Below, one piece after another: positions 11,740 to 23,190 of a DNA stretch of 64,000 nt. A program made the position numbers and the translations under genes. Source of the stretch: Mytilus galloprovincialis (taxonomy: Eukaryota; Mollusca; Bivalvia; Mytilida; Mytilidae). The notes beneath the pieces are model-generated. The model did no database searches. It was not told the origin of the DNA and was given only the letters and a program-made list of their open reading frames with translations. Position 1 is the stretch's first letter. Each line of letters opens with the position of its first letter. The DNA lies in NCBI RefSeq assembly GCF_965363235.1, contig NC_134839.1, positions 96,181,743 through 96,245,742 on the forward strand. The letters are read 5' to 3'.

Positions 11740-12697
11740 GTTGAGTATTGTTTTCAATTTGTTAACAGGTATGAGAAAAAATCTGGTCAAAATCTTATAA
11801 ATGTGAAAGGAAATTTAAGAAAACATGCATTGTTTTGGAAAAATGTACTTAACGCTAATGATTTTATAATGAATGTTATTAATTTTGGTTATAGAATTCC
11901 TTTTCTGAGTGAACCACCGACTATTTTTCTAAGTAATAATAGATCCGCGTTAAAACACTCAGAATTTGTGGAAAATTCTATTGAAGAACTTTTAACTAAA
12001 GAATGTATAAAAGAAGTAAATCGACCATTTGTCGTTAATCCACTTACTGTGTCGGTAAATAGTACGGGTAAAGAAAGATTAGTCTTAGATTTGAGACATG
12101 TTAATAAATTTGTCGAGAAACAAAAAGTTAAATTTGAAGGGGTTAAAGAAGCTATGACATTTGTAAATTTTAGCGGTTTTGGGTTTAAATTTGATTTAAA
12201 GTCTGGTTATCACCATATAGAAATTCACCCTGATCATCAAAAATATTTAGGATTTTCTTGGCAATATGGTGATACAGTGCGTTATTTTACTTTTTCGGTT
12301 TTGCCTTTTGGACTTTCATCAGCTGGTCATATATTTACCAAGACAGTACGTGTGTTAGTTAAATACTGGAGATCTTTAGGATTTCCCATGGTGGTTTATT
12401 TAGATGATGGTATGGGTACAGCAGAAAATTTTGATACATGTTTTGAATTATCGAAAACAGTAAAAAATGATTTACTGCTTTCCGGTTTTATTGCTAATAC
12501 AGAAAAGAGTGTCTGGGAACCAGTACAAAATATTGATTGGTTAGGTTTTGTTTGGAACTTTAAAGATTGTACTTTAGAAATATCGCTTAAAAAATTATTT
12601 GCTTTAAAGCTGGTAATATCGAGCGTAGTAGATGGTAAAACTATTTTGACTTATAGATGTATTGCTAAAATATGTGGAAAAATCATTTCTATGATTC
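11740..12697 (+). pseudogene. Ngaro reverse transcriptase region
   Basis: Part of the fossil element. Recognisable RT blocks: LVLDLRHVNKFV, FKFDLKSGYHHIEI (first catalytic Asp), FSVLPFGLSSAGHIFTK and the active-site box VVYLDDG at about 12391-12411. These are typical of the DIRS/Ngaro and gypsy side of the RT tree. The region is cut by the hAT-like element that starts at 12702. Confidence 0.85.
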
Positions 12698-13569
12698 CTG
12701 CCAGGCGCGTAGCTACGTTTACGTCAAAACGCCCGGGCGTACACTTGAATTTGGAGAAGAAAAAAAAATATTTTAATCTAAATAAATTAAAAAGAACTGG
12801 TTAAAAGCACATCAGCCTTGTAAGTCTCTCCTCAGACAGTAGCTTTTAATTGCAAATAAAAGTGACGACATTTATTTTTCAATCAAATGCCTTATGGTAC
12901 CGTTTTATATTTGTTCATTTTCTGTCGAGGTCTGAATCTACTGGGAATTGTACTTTGTTTCCTTTTGTTTAAAGCATTTCATTATCTGCTGAGTTCTATA
13001 TGTGGTTTGCATTTTTATCGAGTCTGCGACATTTATGTCGCGAAATCGAGACATAGCAATCGTAGATTTCGTTGGCGTCGTCACCATTTACTTAGGTTTA
13101 GTATGTGGTTAAAGATTTTTTTAAATATCATTACTTTTGTCAAACCTTCATGAAATTTTACGTAAGTTGGACAGAAACTTGTTGTGATCAAAAGACTTAG
13201 AGTATCCAGAGCATAATGATAAAATTATATATAATATTTTTAATTTTCCAGTATTTAACTGATTAAAAGGAAAACCTATTTGAAGTTAACAAGTAGATAC
13301 AGTCTTTGGTAAAAGTTTGTTACACACCTAATTACACCTTATGTAAGAATCCGGGGTTTTGATTGGTTAATAGCCAGTGTATTTTTCACCAATTTACTGT
13401 TATCAAATGAATATCGTTCATTTTTAACGCCGCCGGGGTATTTGCTAAAAGGATATGCCTTTTTTACTCTCTCTGCCGTGGTATTTGCCAAAAAATACTC
13501 TATCCGACTGGACGCTTGTAACGTCACGATCATCAATGCGTTTTAGTACATTAACATTCGATGTAATTA

Positions 13570-13714
13570 AACAGATATATCATGTTATTGAGGGGTATTT
13601 GCGAAAAATACCAGTCTTGAGAATGAATTTCCGTCGCCTTACGGCTCGTGAAATTTAACATTCTCTCGACTGGTATTTTTCGCAAATACCCCTCCTTAAC
13701 ATGATATATCTGTT
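13570..13714. repeat. Hairpin (foldback MITE-like) repeat
   Basis: Two arms of about 57 bases, starting AACAGATATATCATG and containing GGGGTATTTGCGAAAAATACC, are inverted around a loop of about 30 bases. Flanking sequence (13340-13510) has diverged GGGGTATTTGC-type half-copies. Flanks at about 13136 and 13727 share TTTGTCAAACCTTCAT. Confidence 0.8.
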
Positions 13715-13879
13715 CAAAATACTTTGTCAAACCTTCATCAAATTTTATGAGTCTTTGGCAGAAGCTTTTTTATGATTAATATCTGAAGTAAAATTTTTAA
13801 GTATTCTTTTTTTAACTTTTCAGTTGACAGACGAACTTGTCTTTTCGCATTTAACAGATGGTCTGGGATTATTATTTTT

Positions 13880-14890
13880 ATACGACCCCAAAAAAATTTT
13901 GGGTTCGTATAATGGTATGATGTCGTCGTCTGCGTCGTCGTCGTCGTCGTCCGAAGACACATTGGTTTCCTGATAATAACTTTAGTTTAAGTGAATAGAT
14001 CTTAACGAAATTTTTTCAGAAGGTTCAATACCACAAAAGGAAGGTTGGGATTTATTTTGGGGATGATGGTCCCAACCGTTTAGGAATTGGGGACCCAAAA
14101 GGGACCAAAACAAGTATTTTTCTAGTTTCAGGATAATAACTTGTTTACAAGTATTTCAATTGCTCTGAAATTATACCGCAATGTTTAAAATCACAAGTAG
14201 AAGGTTTGGATTCATTTAAGGAGTTATGGGGCCAAAGTATAGGATTTAAGGGCCAAAAAGGGGCCAAAACAAGCATGTTTCTAGTTTCCAGACAATACCT
14301 TGTGTGTAATTGCATGGATCTCTCTGAAATTGTACCACAATGTACCATATAACAAAGGGGAGGCTGGGATTAAGTTTTGGGTTAATTGCCCAAAATATGT
14401 AGGAATTAAGGGCCAAAAAAGGGCCAAAAAGAAGCATGTTTCTAGTTTCCCAACAATCATGACAATAACTTGTGTTTAAGTGTATGGATCTCTCTGAAAT
14501 CGTACTACAAGGTTCAATATTACAAAGGAAAGTATGGGATTGAGTTTAAGGGTTATTGCTCCAAGGGGGTGGGGGTTCAATAAAGTGGGGGGGGGGGGTC
14601 TCAGTTTACCATTTTTTAAGGGATTTTGTTTTTTTTCAACATTTTTCAAATTTCGAATTTTGAAAAGTTTCAAGAAGAAATATTCAATTGCACAGTATTG
14701 TGCAATAGATGTGTTAGATCTTTAACCACATTAATTTTGTGGCAAAAATCTATATTATATCAAAAATTTGATCACAATCAAAATTCAGACAGTATCAATC
14801 TTGAATATTGTGACCAAATTTGGCCCAACTGTTCAGGGTTTCGACCACTGGGGTCGTATAAAGCTGCGCCCTGCGGAGCACCTGGTTTAC
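13880..14890. repeat. Tandem-repeat-bearing element with TACGACCCC / GGGGTCGTATAA ends
   Basis: The left end has TACGACCCCAAAA followed by a (GTC)n microsatellite near 13920-13950. About four copies of a diverged 135-165 bp unit follow (13975-14530), each with GGGCCAAAA..., GTTTCTAGTTTC and CTCTCTGAAAT motifs. The right end reads GGGGTCGTATAAAGCTGCGC near 14850-14870. The form resembles the tandem-core non-autonomous elements common in bivalves; the class is not settled. Confidence 0.65.
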
Positions 14891-15433
14891 ATGGTAAATT
14901 TGAAAACCGAAGTTAATATTCCAGATCAAGATTTTTTAAAACATGTAGTTATAAATGATAAATGGATTCTATTTTCGAGGGAATTAATCCCAGGCGAGAA
15001 CCAGCGTTCCATGGAACTCTTTAAGAATTTTCATAATACACCTGAACATCTATGCAAATTAATTACTTCATGTCATTTACGAAATTTGCGCAAACAAGGG
15101 GTTTTGATCGAGTGCGGCTCCTTTTATATATTTTTTAAAGTAACTGCTTTGGACATTTTCTCTTAAACCACTGACCATTAGATTCCAAATCAACACAATG
15201 AATAAATTTAACACAAGAGATAAACAAATTAGACTCCAAAGTATGTTGCTATTGATGAGTTTTTAATGACGGAAATGGTATCTCATTCTCAATAACTCGT
15301 TAGGTTCAGGGGGCCTCGGCCTCTCGAACCCACAACCAGTTGATGATTTAACCTGGACCCGATTGAGGCTCTCAAACCTCTCGCCGAGGTTTGGGCGTAC
15401 ACTTGAAAATAGCCTAGCTACGCCACTGCCTGC

Positions 15434-16090
15434 TCTTGGTAACGTTTGTCAAATGATGACGAAGCATATGCATATGCTAGTCTGTTGTAGATCTGCATGG
15501 GACGATGTCATCCCTATAAATGACAACATTTTGAAGGAACTAAAATTTTGGTATTTTGAATGCGAGTCATTATCTTTCCAACGCATTGTACCTATAAATA
15601 GAATACCACAGCGTGTAATTTTCACTGACGCTAGTCAGTATGCCGGAGCAGGGTTTATAATGAATGATAACAAAATTGTACATTTTATGTTTGATGGTCA
15701 TGAAAGAAGCAAAAGTTCTACATGGAGAGAATTGAAAACTGTAGAAAAGAATATTTTTCTTTTAAATCTGATTTAACAGGAAAATTTGTTAAACTTTATA
15801 CAGATAACCAAAATGTAGTACAGATTGTTAAAAAGGGTAGCATGAAAGTAGAATTACAAGACATTGCTTTAAGCTTATTTCATATTTGTTTGTCACATAA
15901 TATTTTCTTGGATGTTGAATGGATACCTAGAGATAAAAATACTTATGCAGATTATCTGAGCAAAATTTTTGATTATGACGATTGGGGTGTTTCCTATCAA
16001 ATTTTTATATATTTTGATAAATTATGGGGACCATTCACATGCGATCGTTTTGCAGATTCGAAAAACAAAAAAAGTAGACTATTTTAACTC
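15434..16090 (+). pseudogene. Ngaro RNase H region
   Basis: Part of the fossil element. RNase H motifs visible: VIFTDASQYAGAGF (first Asp), the WRELKTVE Glu block, KLYTDNQNVV (second Asp) and WIPRDKNTYADYLS (His/Asp-type end block). It lies after the hAT-like insertion and before the C-terminal part and the minisatellite. Confidence 0.8.
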
Positions 16091-16394
16091 TAGATATTAT
16101 TCACCGGATACTTCCGGGGTTGATGCTTTCGCATATGATTGGTCTGCTCATAATAACTGGTTAGTTCCACCAGTTTGTTTAGTTAGCAAGTGTTTAAATC
16201 ACATGCGATTATGTAAAGCTAAAGGCACTTTAGTTGTACCTAAATGGCCATCAGCGTTATTTTGGCCTATCTTAGTGAATAGGTTTTCAGACAGATTTAA
16301 ATCTTTTGTTATAGACTTTAGAGAGTATGTAAAACCTATGAACTTTTTTACAAAAGGTTCACAAGAAAAGAGTATATTTGCACAGAGACCTTAA
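16090..16394 (+). pseudogene. Ngaro polyprotein tail after RNase H
   Basis: Part of the fossil element. A conserved-looking stretch with FNSRYYSPDTSGVDAF, WLVPPVCLVSK and GTLVVPKWPSALFWP, the tail usually seen after RNase H in DIRS/Ngaro polyproteins. Its role is unknown. Confidence 0.6.
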
Positions 16395-16689
16395 CAGTAA
16401 TGTATATGTTTTGTTGTTGGATTTCTCGAAGTATTGAGATTTATGCATTGAATGTTGTATACAGACTGTAGTTGATTTAGTTTTCTGGGATGGTTATTTG
16501 CCGCAGTTATCAGATATGAGACTATATTCGAAAGAACCTTAAATTTAACATTGTGATGTTTTAACTGCAACAATTAGATATGTCATTGTTAACATTGTTG
16601 ATTAATTGTTTATGAATACAGTGAGGGTTAATGCCACTGTATATATATATAAGTATATGACTTTTTTAAATACTGTGAGGTTGAATGCC

Positions 16690-16864
16690 ACAGTAAGTGT
16701 GCGAGGAAAATGCCGCATTCATTTGTTTGCGAGGAAAATGCCGCACTCATTTGTTTGCGAGGGAAATGCCGCATTCATTTGTTTGCGAGGGAAATGCCGC
16801 ATTCATTTGTTTGCGAGGGAAATGCCGCACTGGGTTGTTTGCGAGGGAAATGCCGCATTCATTT
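16690..16864 (+). repeat. 28-bp minisatellite inside the Ngaro element
   Basis: About six tandem units of GCGAGGGAAATGCCGCATTC plus ATTTGTTT, with A/G and ATTC/ACTC variants. It lies between the RNase H tail and the recombinase region. Just upstream (16617-16700) two copies of a GTGAGGTTAATGCCACAGTA-like motif occur. Confidence 0.9.
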
Positions 16865-16939
16865 ATAGTAGTAATGTTAATTATATTTACTTTGTTTATA
16901 GTTATTACTTGGTATTCATTATTATATTTATTTTACAGA

Positions 16940-17930
16940 TCAATGGAAACAATTTGAGTGTTATGCCAATGATTCAAGATTTGCCAGTATCATACGAGAT
17001 TTACCCTCTTTTGTCGAATCGTCTAGATCAAATTCTACAATTAAGAAATACAAGTGCTATTTTAAAAAGTTTGAAAAATGGTGTGTTTCATGTTCACTTG
17101 AGTGTTTACCAGCGACAACTACTACGATTTCTATGTATATAGGTGGACTCATTCAACAGGGATCCAGTGTTGCGATGTTAGATGCAAGTTTTTATTCAAT
17201 AAAATGGTTTCATGACTTTAATTTCAAACATAATCCTTGTTCAGACAAATCCCTTGGTCTTATTTATGAAGGAGGAAGGAGATTGCTAAGTAAACCTATA
17301 AACAAAAAAGAACCTATTACGCCAGATATATTAAGGAAAATTGTTTTGAAGTTCGGAGATCATAATAATCTCAAAAAATTGCGTGTAGTAGTATTATTTC
17401 TGTTAGGATTTTCTGGATTTTTGAGGTATAGTGAATTGGCTAACATTAAGATGAATAATATTGAGTTTCAAGTCAGTCATGTTAAAATTCGCATTGATAA
17501 AAGCAAAACTGATTTATACAGAAGGGGTAATTCTGTTGTTATAGCTGCAACAGGTACAGATTTATGTCCAGTTTTTTGGTTAAATAAGTATATCAATTTA
17601 GCTGAATTGAGTTAAAATTCTGATAGCTATATTTTCAGAGCACTGTCTTTTATGAAATCGAAAGATGTTTATAAATTATGTAATGTAAATAGTCCATTGT
17701 CCTATACCAGAGCGAGAAAAATTTTGTTAGAGAGTTTATCAGATATTGGTTTAGATAAGCTTAAGTTTGGGCTTCATAGTTTGAGAAGTGGTGGCGCTTC
17801 TACGGGGGCTAATAGAGGAGTCTCTGATAAGTTACTTAAAGTCCACGGTAGATAGGCTTCTGAAAAAGCCAAAGATGGGTATATTAAAGACAATTTAAAA
17901 TCTCAAATGGCTGTTTCCTTGAATCTTGGC
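16940..17930 (+). pseudogene. Ngaro tyrosine recombinase (YR) region
   Basis: Part of the fossil element. Tyrosine-recombinase signatures: VVVLFLLGFSGFLRYSELAN (box with the first catalytic Arg), KTDLYRRGNSVVIA and FGLHSLRSGGAS (the HxxR box). In DIRS/Ngaro elements this enzyme inserts a circular DNA form and replaces the integrase of LTR elements. B1 follows about 40 bases later. Confidence 0.85.
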
Positions 17931-17967
17931 ATATAGTTCTCAAATTATTTATTCCTTTGTTTTATCG

Positions 17968-18075
17968 AAGTTACTGCGAGCAAACAAACCTAAATTATGA
18001 CTTGTCTCTTATTTAGCCATGTATTTAGTATAGAAATGTTTTAAATTCGGACGAATTCATGAGGGAGAATTTAAA
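17968..18075 (+). repeat. Ngaro split direct repeat B1
   Basis: Begins AAGTTACTGCGAGCAAACAA. It recurs as B2 at 20999-21092 and is immediately followed by A2. Confidence 0.85.
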
Positions 18076-18861
18076 TTTATTTCTATTCCGTTATATTTGG
18101 AATTTCCCTATTCTATTTCTATCTTTAGACTTGTGGTACAAGTTTGGCTAGTATGTAAATCAGAAGTGGTCTGATGTTACTGTTGTTTTCTGCACGAATA
18201 TTTCGAGGGCGGTAGTACGGGTGGGGTTTTATAGGCATATATAACAGGTCGAGAACTCTAGATTTTCTGACGTCAGAATATATTTGCATAGTAATTTCCA
18301 AAACACAAGGCCAATATGGCCTTGAAAAACTGACCAATCGACTCAATGAACTACAATGCATTGTGGGCTACTACGAGTAAACTACTACTTAAAACACGTG
18401 GAATTAGTGGGAAAACAGTCAATTAATATATTGTCTGGGACTCTCATTACCAAAGTTTTTATTCTGCAAATATATTTAATGTAAAATATATAACGTAATC
18501 TTCAATTTGCATTCTCAGATTAAAAAAATATTGTTTATTGGCTTCACGATTCGACTTTCTTTTTCGCCTTGCAAAAGTAGTTGAACCGGTTTTGTGCATT
18601 GTTATGAATTGAACCAGCATTAATTTCACGACATGACACAGTGAAATATCAAATGAAGTGACCACTGTCCAGTAAGAAAATCATTTCAGCCCTTTTAAAC
18701 CTGTATAATGTTATTGCAAAATCATTTCTGCCTAGAAAAACACGAAACTTTCATTGAAACACTTCTTTCTGTACTGAATGTGGTTTTTTTTATAAGGACC
18801 TGAACTAATAGTAAGAACATCATAATATTCAGTATGCTAAAAATAAGTGTTATGAAAGCGG

Positions 18862-19015
18862 CAGGGGCAGGTACAGCCATTATAAAAAGGGGGTCCTAAC
18901 CCTGAACAAAAGGCCCGGGAGGGGGTTCCAACTACATGTCCCCATCCAAATGCACTGATCGTCCAAAAAAAGAGGGTCCATCCCCCGGAACCCCCGCCCC
19001 CTGGATCCGCCACTG
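18862..19015. mobile_element. 154-bp hAT-like MITE
   Basis: The ends are CAGGGGCAGGTACAG on the left and, inwards from the right, CAGTGGCGGATCCAG. It is flanked by AGCGG on both sides (18857-18861 and 19016-19020), a 5-bp duplication. GC-rich and unlike its surroundings. Same end type and TSD length as the element at 12702-15428. Confidence 0.8.
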
Positions 19016-19419
19016 AGCGGGTACGGTATATAGCTCAATACATTTTTTTATAGTTTCATCCATCGATAATATCCGTTTGTTGCTTATTTTATCACAAAAT
19101 ATACCTCAGAGGTTTTTTATCGTTCGGCTGCTGTCCTGTTGACCTATGTCAAATATCTCCAATATTAAAAGTCTCTGGATCATAGTGGGTGCCATATTGC
19201 CTATTATTTTTTTTCTTAAACGTGCTTTGTATAGAGAAATAAGAAGATGAAGTATGAGTGCCAAATGAGACATCTTTCCAACAAAGACATAATTTAGTAA
19301 AGTAAGCAGTCATAGGTCTAATGCTAAAAAGTAAGCTATTAATGACCCAAAAATTACAAACAATCAAAAAAAAAAACAAAAAAAAAAAAACCCGACCCAA
19401 TTAGATATATAAAAGGACA

Positions 19420-19730
19420 AGAAATCTATCCCATCAAAAAAAATATATATTGTATAGGAGCCTGTATTTCAGTGGTTGTCGTTTGTTTATGTGTTACATA
19501 TTTGTTTTTCGTTCATTTTTTTTATATATAATTAAGGCCGTTAGTTTTCTCGTTTGAATTGTTTTACATTGTTATATCGGGGCCTTTTATAGCTGTCTAT
19601 GTTATATGGGCTTTGCTCATTGTTGAAGGCCGTACGGTGATCTATAAATGTTAATTTCTGTGTCATTTTGGTCTCTTGGGGACAGCTGTCTCATTGGCAA
19701 TCATACCACATCTTCTTTTTTATTATAGAT
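19420..19730 (-). repeat. Retroposon-like dispersed repeat, minus copy
   Basis: The reverse complement of the family seen at 49294-49529 and 61558-61970: CATTGGCAATCATACCACATC, GTCTCTTGG, CTCATTGTTGAAGGCCGTAC, CGGGGCCTTTTATAGCTG and CTAACGGCC-type blocks in the same order. Confidence 0.8.
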
Positions 19731-19825
19731 CCAACGCTGCAATTTTCACAAAACATATCAAATTTTCCACCTTGTCGCACATACATATGGATAAAATCAT
19801 TACAGCTTATTTCCTAATGCATGTG

Positions 19826-20003
19826 GAGCAAAACTTTGGTTAGCTTGCTTGCTTTGTTTGTATATTGTACAAAATATAAAATATACAAGTTGAACTATGC
19901 CTATATATATATATATATTGTTTAAAGATGTCAATCTTATTTTCAAAGCTTGAATAAGCAACTATACAAACGAAGCAAGCAAGCCAACCAAAGTTTTACT
20001 TTG
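19826..20003. repeat. Imperfect palindrome with TTTGGTTAGCTTGCTTGC arms
   Basis: Arms AAAACTTTGGTTAGCTTGCT and its near reverse complement flank a TA-rich centre. The arm motif resembles the TIR of the element at 32464-33666 (TTTGGTTAGCTTCCTTGC), suggesting related families. Confidence 0.65.
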
Positions 20004-20998
20004 CAGGTTTAAGAAATCAGCTGTAAGGATTTAATTCAGTTTGGCAAATGTCCGAGCCCGTTAAAAAACGAACAAACTGAAACTACAGTTGCTGACTTCA
20101 CAACCTTCAAAACAAAGGGAACAGTTTGGAAGTCCCATATACTGAAATGTGACCAACAAAAAAACTTATGGATTTTGTTAACACTGCCATGTATGTAATA
20201 TTTCTTCGCCTTTTTTACGAACACAAAATTCAAGGATCCCACATTTGCCTTTAATTATCTATACGAACATTGCTGTACTCTTGAATATAAGCACCGGCTG
20301 TTATCGACGGCTTACTTTACACCAGTAAGTTTGTCTCATGGGTAATTGTGATTTTTCGCTGTTGTTTCGTTGCTTCTGGTGGACAAATACATGAAATCTC
20401 TGTGCCATCATCAAACATGTTAATGGCTATATATCGGGTACTTCAAACCTTTTTTTCTTCGCATAGAAACAACTCTTCGCTAATCTGAGCATGGAAGTAA
20501 TACTTTATATCACGAACTATAAATGAGGATAAACAAAATGAAAAACTAAGCGAAATTGTGAATCCCGCTTTGCACGAAAAAATGTGTTGTATTTCAGTAA
20601 ATAACACGTGTTCTTGGTTGATTGTAAACACGTAGTAGTCCATCTTGCATTGTGACTCATTTACTGGATTGGCCAAAAACCTAGGTAAAAATAAATTGCG
20701 TCACATGTAAATAAACAATTACATGTGCGAGAACATAAGTATGCTAATTTATGCATTTCCATATAAGGTAGTGGTCCCGACCTGTATAAGTCCTGATTAC
20801 GTTTGATTATTATCGATGTGCTCGAGTAACTTTGATAGACGAAGTTAACGTTAAGCTCTGCATAATATATTACAGTTATGTTTGTATTGATATGTATTTA
20901 GAGGACATTGTGAATGTATATAGATGGAATTGTGGTATATTTTTGTAAATTGTAAAATGTTCACAAGATATTAAATGTTGTTTCGCTGAGAAAATAAG

Positions 20999-21092
20999 AA
21001 AGTTACTGCGAGCAAACAAACCTAAATTATGACTTGTCTCTTATTTAGCCATGTATTTAGTATAGAAATGTTTTAAATTCGGACGAAATCAG
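20999..21092 (+). repeat. Ngaro split direct repeat B2 (3' end of the element)
   Basis: Identical to B1 for about 85 bases. About 125 bases of sequence (20873-20998) lie between A2 and B2. The element ends near 21092. Confidence 0.8.
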
Positions 21093-23190
21093 GGAGATTT
21101 AAAATACACGATTTCATGGTACACCGACCCGAGAAGTTAAATGAAATAAGGTAATTGTTTCGTGATATATTTTAGCCATCATTTGTTACTTTCAGCAAGT
21201 GGCTTTACCTGTCGATCGCTGCACAATAATAAATTAAAATGTATTACGTTTATACCCGAGCCTTAGAATGATCGAGATTACATAGTGTAAATTAATCAGC
21301 TAGTTACATTATCTTCTACTGTCCCCTTTTATTAATCGATGGCAATCCCATTTTGAAATTAATTAATCGATTAAAATAAAAAAAATATGGTTTTAAACTT
21401 AGTTTTTAGAAGAAAGACCTTTATAACTATATATTGCATTAAGCATATCTAAAGTACGTCGACACCCGGGATCGACACTTAGCTCATTTTACAAAGACAT
21501 GTCAAACCGACACTACTACTGAGAAGCTAGAAACAATGTAATTTAAAAATTTACATTGTCATAGTTTTAGGACACTGCTGTTGTGTGTATCAACAACAAA
21601 AAGTATTGTACCTTATTATCGGAACAACTGGTTTAAAATAATGTTGATGTCGACGAAGAGCTCTGAAACCGCAGAAAAAAAGTTAAGTGTAAATTGGTAC
21701 GACTTTATCCAGCAACGTATTTCAACAAACTGTCAAAAACTTCGGGGAAATTATGTCGTTGATGATCTAATCACTACAAACGTTTTGTAACGTGTAACCG
21801 GGCGGGGACGTTTAGATATTTTTATCCTCGGGTTCGTACCAGTTTCCTGGGATTTGAAAAGCAATTCAAAAGTTCGAAAGTCAATAAAAAGTTTACACTA
21901 TCACTATCATATATGAAACAAATACTATACTACATAAAACGAATTTCAACTCCTATCAACCTAAACCGAACTTGTTGAATTGAAACTGTTTAAAACTCTT
22001 TCAGTCCAATACTGTTTAAAACTCTTTCAGTCCAATACTGTTTAAAACCAACTGTTTGAAACTATAGTCTGAAACCTAAATGTATGGAACTGGTTTGAAA
22101 CCTAAATGTATGAAACTGGTCTGACGGGTTGGAACTATTGTCTGAAACCTAAATCTTTGGAACTGGTCTGAAACCTAAATGTTTGGAACTAGTCTGAAAC
22201 CTAAATGTTTGGAACTAGTCTGTGACCTAAATGTTTGGAACTGGTCTGAAACCGAAATGTTTGGAACTGGTCTGAAACCTAAATGTTTGGAACTGGTCTG
22301 AAACCTAAAAGGTATAACACTTTATTTAATAAACATGTCTATAACTGTCTGAACAATAGGGCAGCACTAAGGCATGGTATGTCAGCAAACACTCACTGCA
22401 ATAGTGAGAGATGTGAGACGCAAAACCTTAGCACCAGCCCTGTTTGGACAATCTGTACCGAAACAACAGTCTCAGCCTTTCTATATTCTGTCCGCAGGTT
22501 CCAAGCACTACACTTCACTTAAACTTAACCGACTGCCTGCTATAAACTACTCCCTTTCCAACCTTTCCGGTGTTCACTGTCTGCTGTCTTCGGTACAAAT
22601 GACGATTTGAACAACAAATGGAAGTGTTTAACGACCTTGACTGGCTATACAGCCCTCGCACGGTCGGGTTCGAACTGAATAGCTACCCACTATTTATACT
22701 TCGAACGCGGACCTCGTAGAGAGCACCCTAGCAACAATTATACAGGTAAAGCGTCTGATAGCAACCAAGGTTAAAGGGATGATTTTTAATGCCGTTTTCA
22801 ACGATAAAGAGATCAAATGGAAAATTCAAAGAGGTTTCGATTAATACATAACTGTAAGAAATATTATAACCTTCTTAAACTGTAAATTCGTAACAGTTTT
22901 TACAAAATCTTCGTTCCCGTGAAACTTATTTCAAATTTCATTAAGGTCTCTTCTCAGGATATAAGCCATCTGTCTGGCGGGCTTTTAAGCTTTTAAGTCG
23001 ACAAAATAACAGATCAATGTATTCAAGTGAATTTAAGTTTTGTGATAATTCAAAAGTACAAGGGATACATTAATTTTTCTTTGATGTGCCGCATAAGCAT
23101 CCCTATAAAATAAAACAGTACATCCGTGACCCATAAGATATTTTATGCATTACATTGGCTATTTTCTATCAAAGTCCAGACCAGCTTTCG
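21093..23190. other. Intergenic stretch, no gene recognised
   Basis: AT-rich sequence without convincing exons. It holds the minisatellite 22000-22312. A segment at about 22630-22690 shares the GACCTTGACTGGCTATACAG-type motif with the TIRs of the element at 2008-5759. Short open stretches (21581-21790, 22283-22610) show no family features and lie partly in repeats. Confidence 0.5.
22000..22312 (+). repeat. 26-bp minisatellite, two related unit types
   Basis: First about three copies of ACTGTTTAAAACTCTTTCAG plus TCCAAT, then about nine copies of TGAAACCTAAATGTTTGGAA plus CTGGTC. Both units are 26 bases long. Variants include ATGTATGGAACTGG and GTGACC. Confidence 0.85.

Larger units (their letters stand above)
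12702..15428. mobile_element. hAT-like element (2.7 kb) inserted in the Ngaro RT-RNase H region
   Basis: The ends are CAGGCGCGTAGCTACG on the left and, reading inwards from the right, CAGTGGCGTAGCTAGG. Both continue into a shared GGGCGTACACTTG-type subterminal motif. It is flanked by the exact 5-bp duplication CCTGC (12697-12701 and 15429-15433). CAGTGGCG termini are typical of hAT-superfamily elements; 5-bp duplications occur in some hAT lineages, whereas 8 bp is usual. No transposase was recognised. It carries a hairpin (13570-13714) and a tandem-repeat element (about 13880-14890). A stretch at about 14900-15130 is open but I do not recognise it. Confidence 0.8.
18244..20785. mobile_element. 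2.5 kb DNA-transposon-like element inserted in Ngaro A2
   Basis: Short inverted ends ACAGGTCG...CGACCTGT. Comparison with uninterrupted A1 gives the empty site and a duplication of ATA (or TATAA if the ends are read as CAGGTCG). No transposase was seen. Contents: unassigned AT-rich DNA, a 154-bp hAT-like MITE, a minus-strand retroposon-like repeat, an imperfect palindrome at 19826-20003, and unassigned sequence 20004-20785. Confidence 0.75.
18076..20872 (+). repeat. Ngaro split direct repeat A2, divided by an insertion
   Basis: 18076-18243 matches the first part of A1 and 20786-20872 its last part. The gap is the TIR element 18244-20785. Confidence 0.85.
10726..21092 (+). mobile_element. Ngaro-type (DIRS-order) tyrosine-recombinase retrotransposon fossil
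   Basis: Layout: A1 (10726-10955), gag-like region, reverse transcriptase, RNase H, tyrosine recombinase, B1 (17968-18075), A2 (18076-18243 continuing at 20786-20872) and B2 (20999-21092). This split direct repeat order A1...B1-A2-B2 is the hallmark of Ngaro-like members of the DIRS order, which lack LTRs, an integrase and target duplications. The copy is broken, with two large insertions of other elements (12702-15428 and 18244-20785) and several small lesions. B1 and B2 are identical over roughly their first 85 bases, and A1/A2 differ at very few sites apart from a small indel, so the original insertion looks recent relative to the other repeats here. Confidence 0.88.

Noticed and set aside
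19149-19400. 83-codon open frame with a Phe run
   Set aside because: The run comes from an A-rich tract next to a dispersed repeat within a transposon insertion.
22655-22690. GGGTTCGAACTG resembling a tRNA T-arm/B-box
   Set aside because: No acceptor stem or D-arm could be fitted around it, and it lies in a repeat-like segment.
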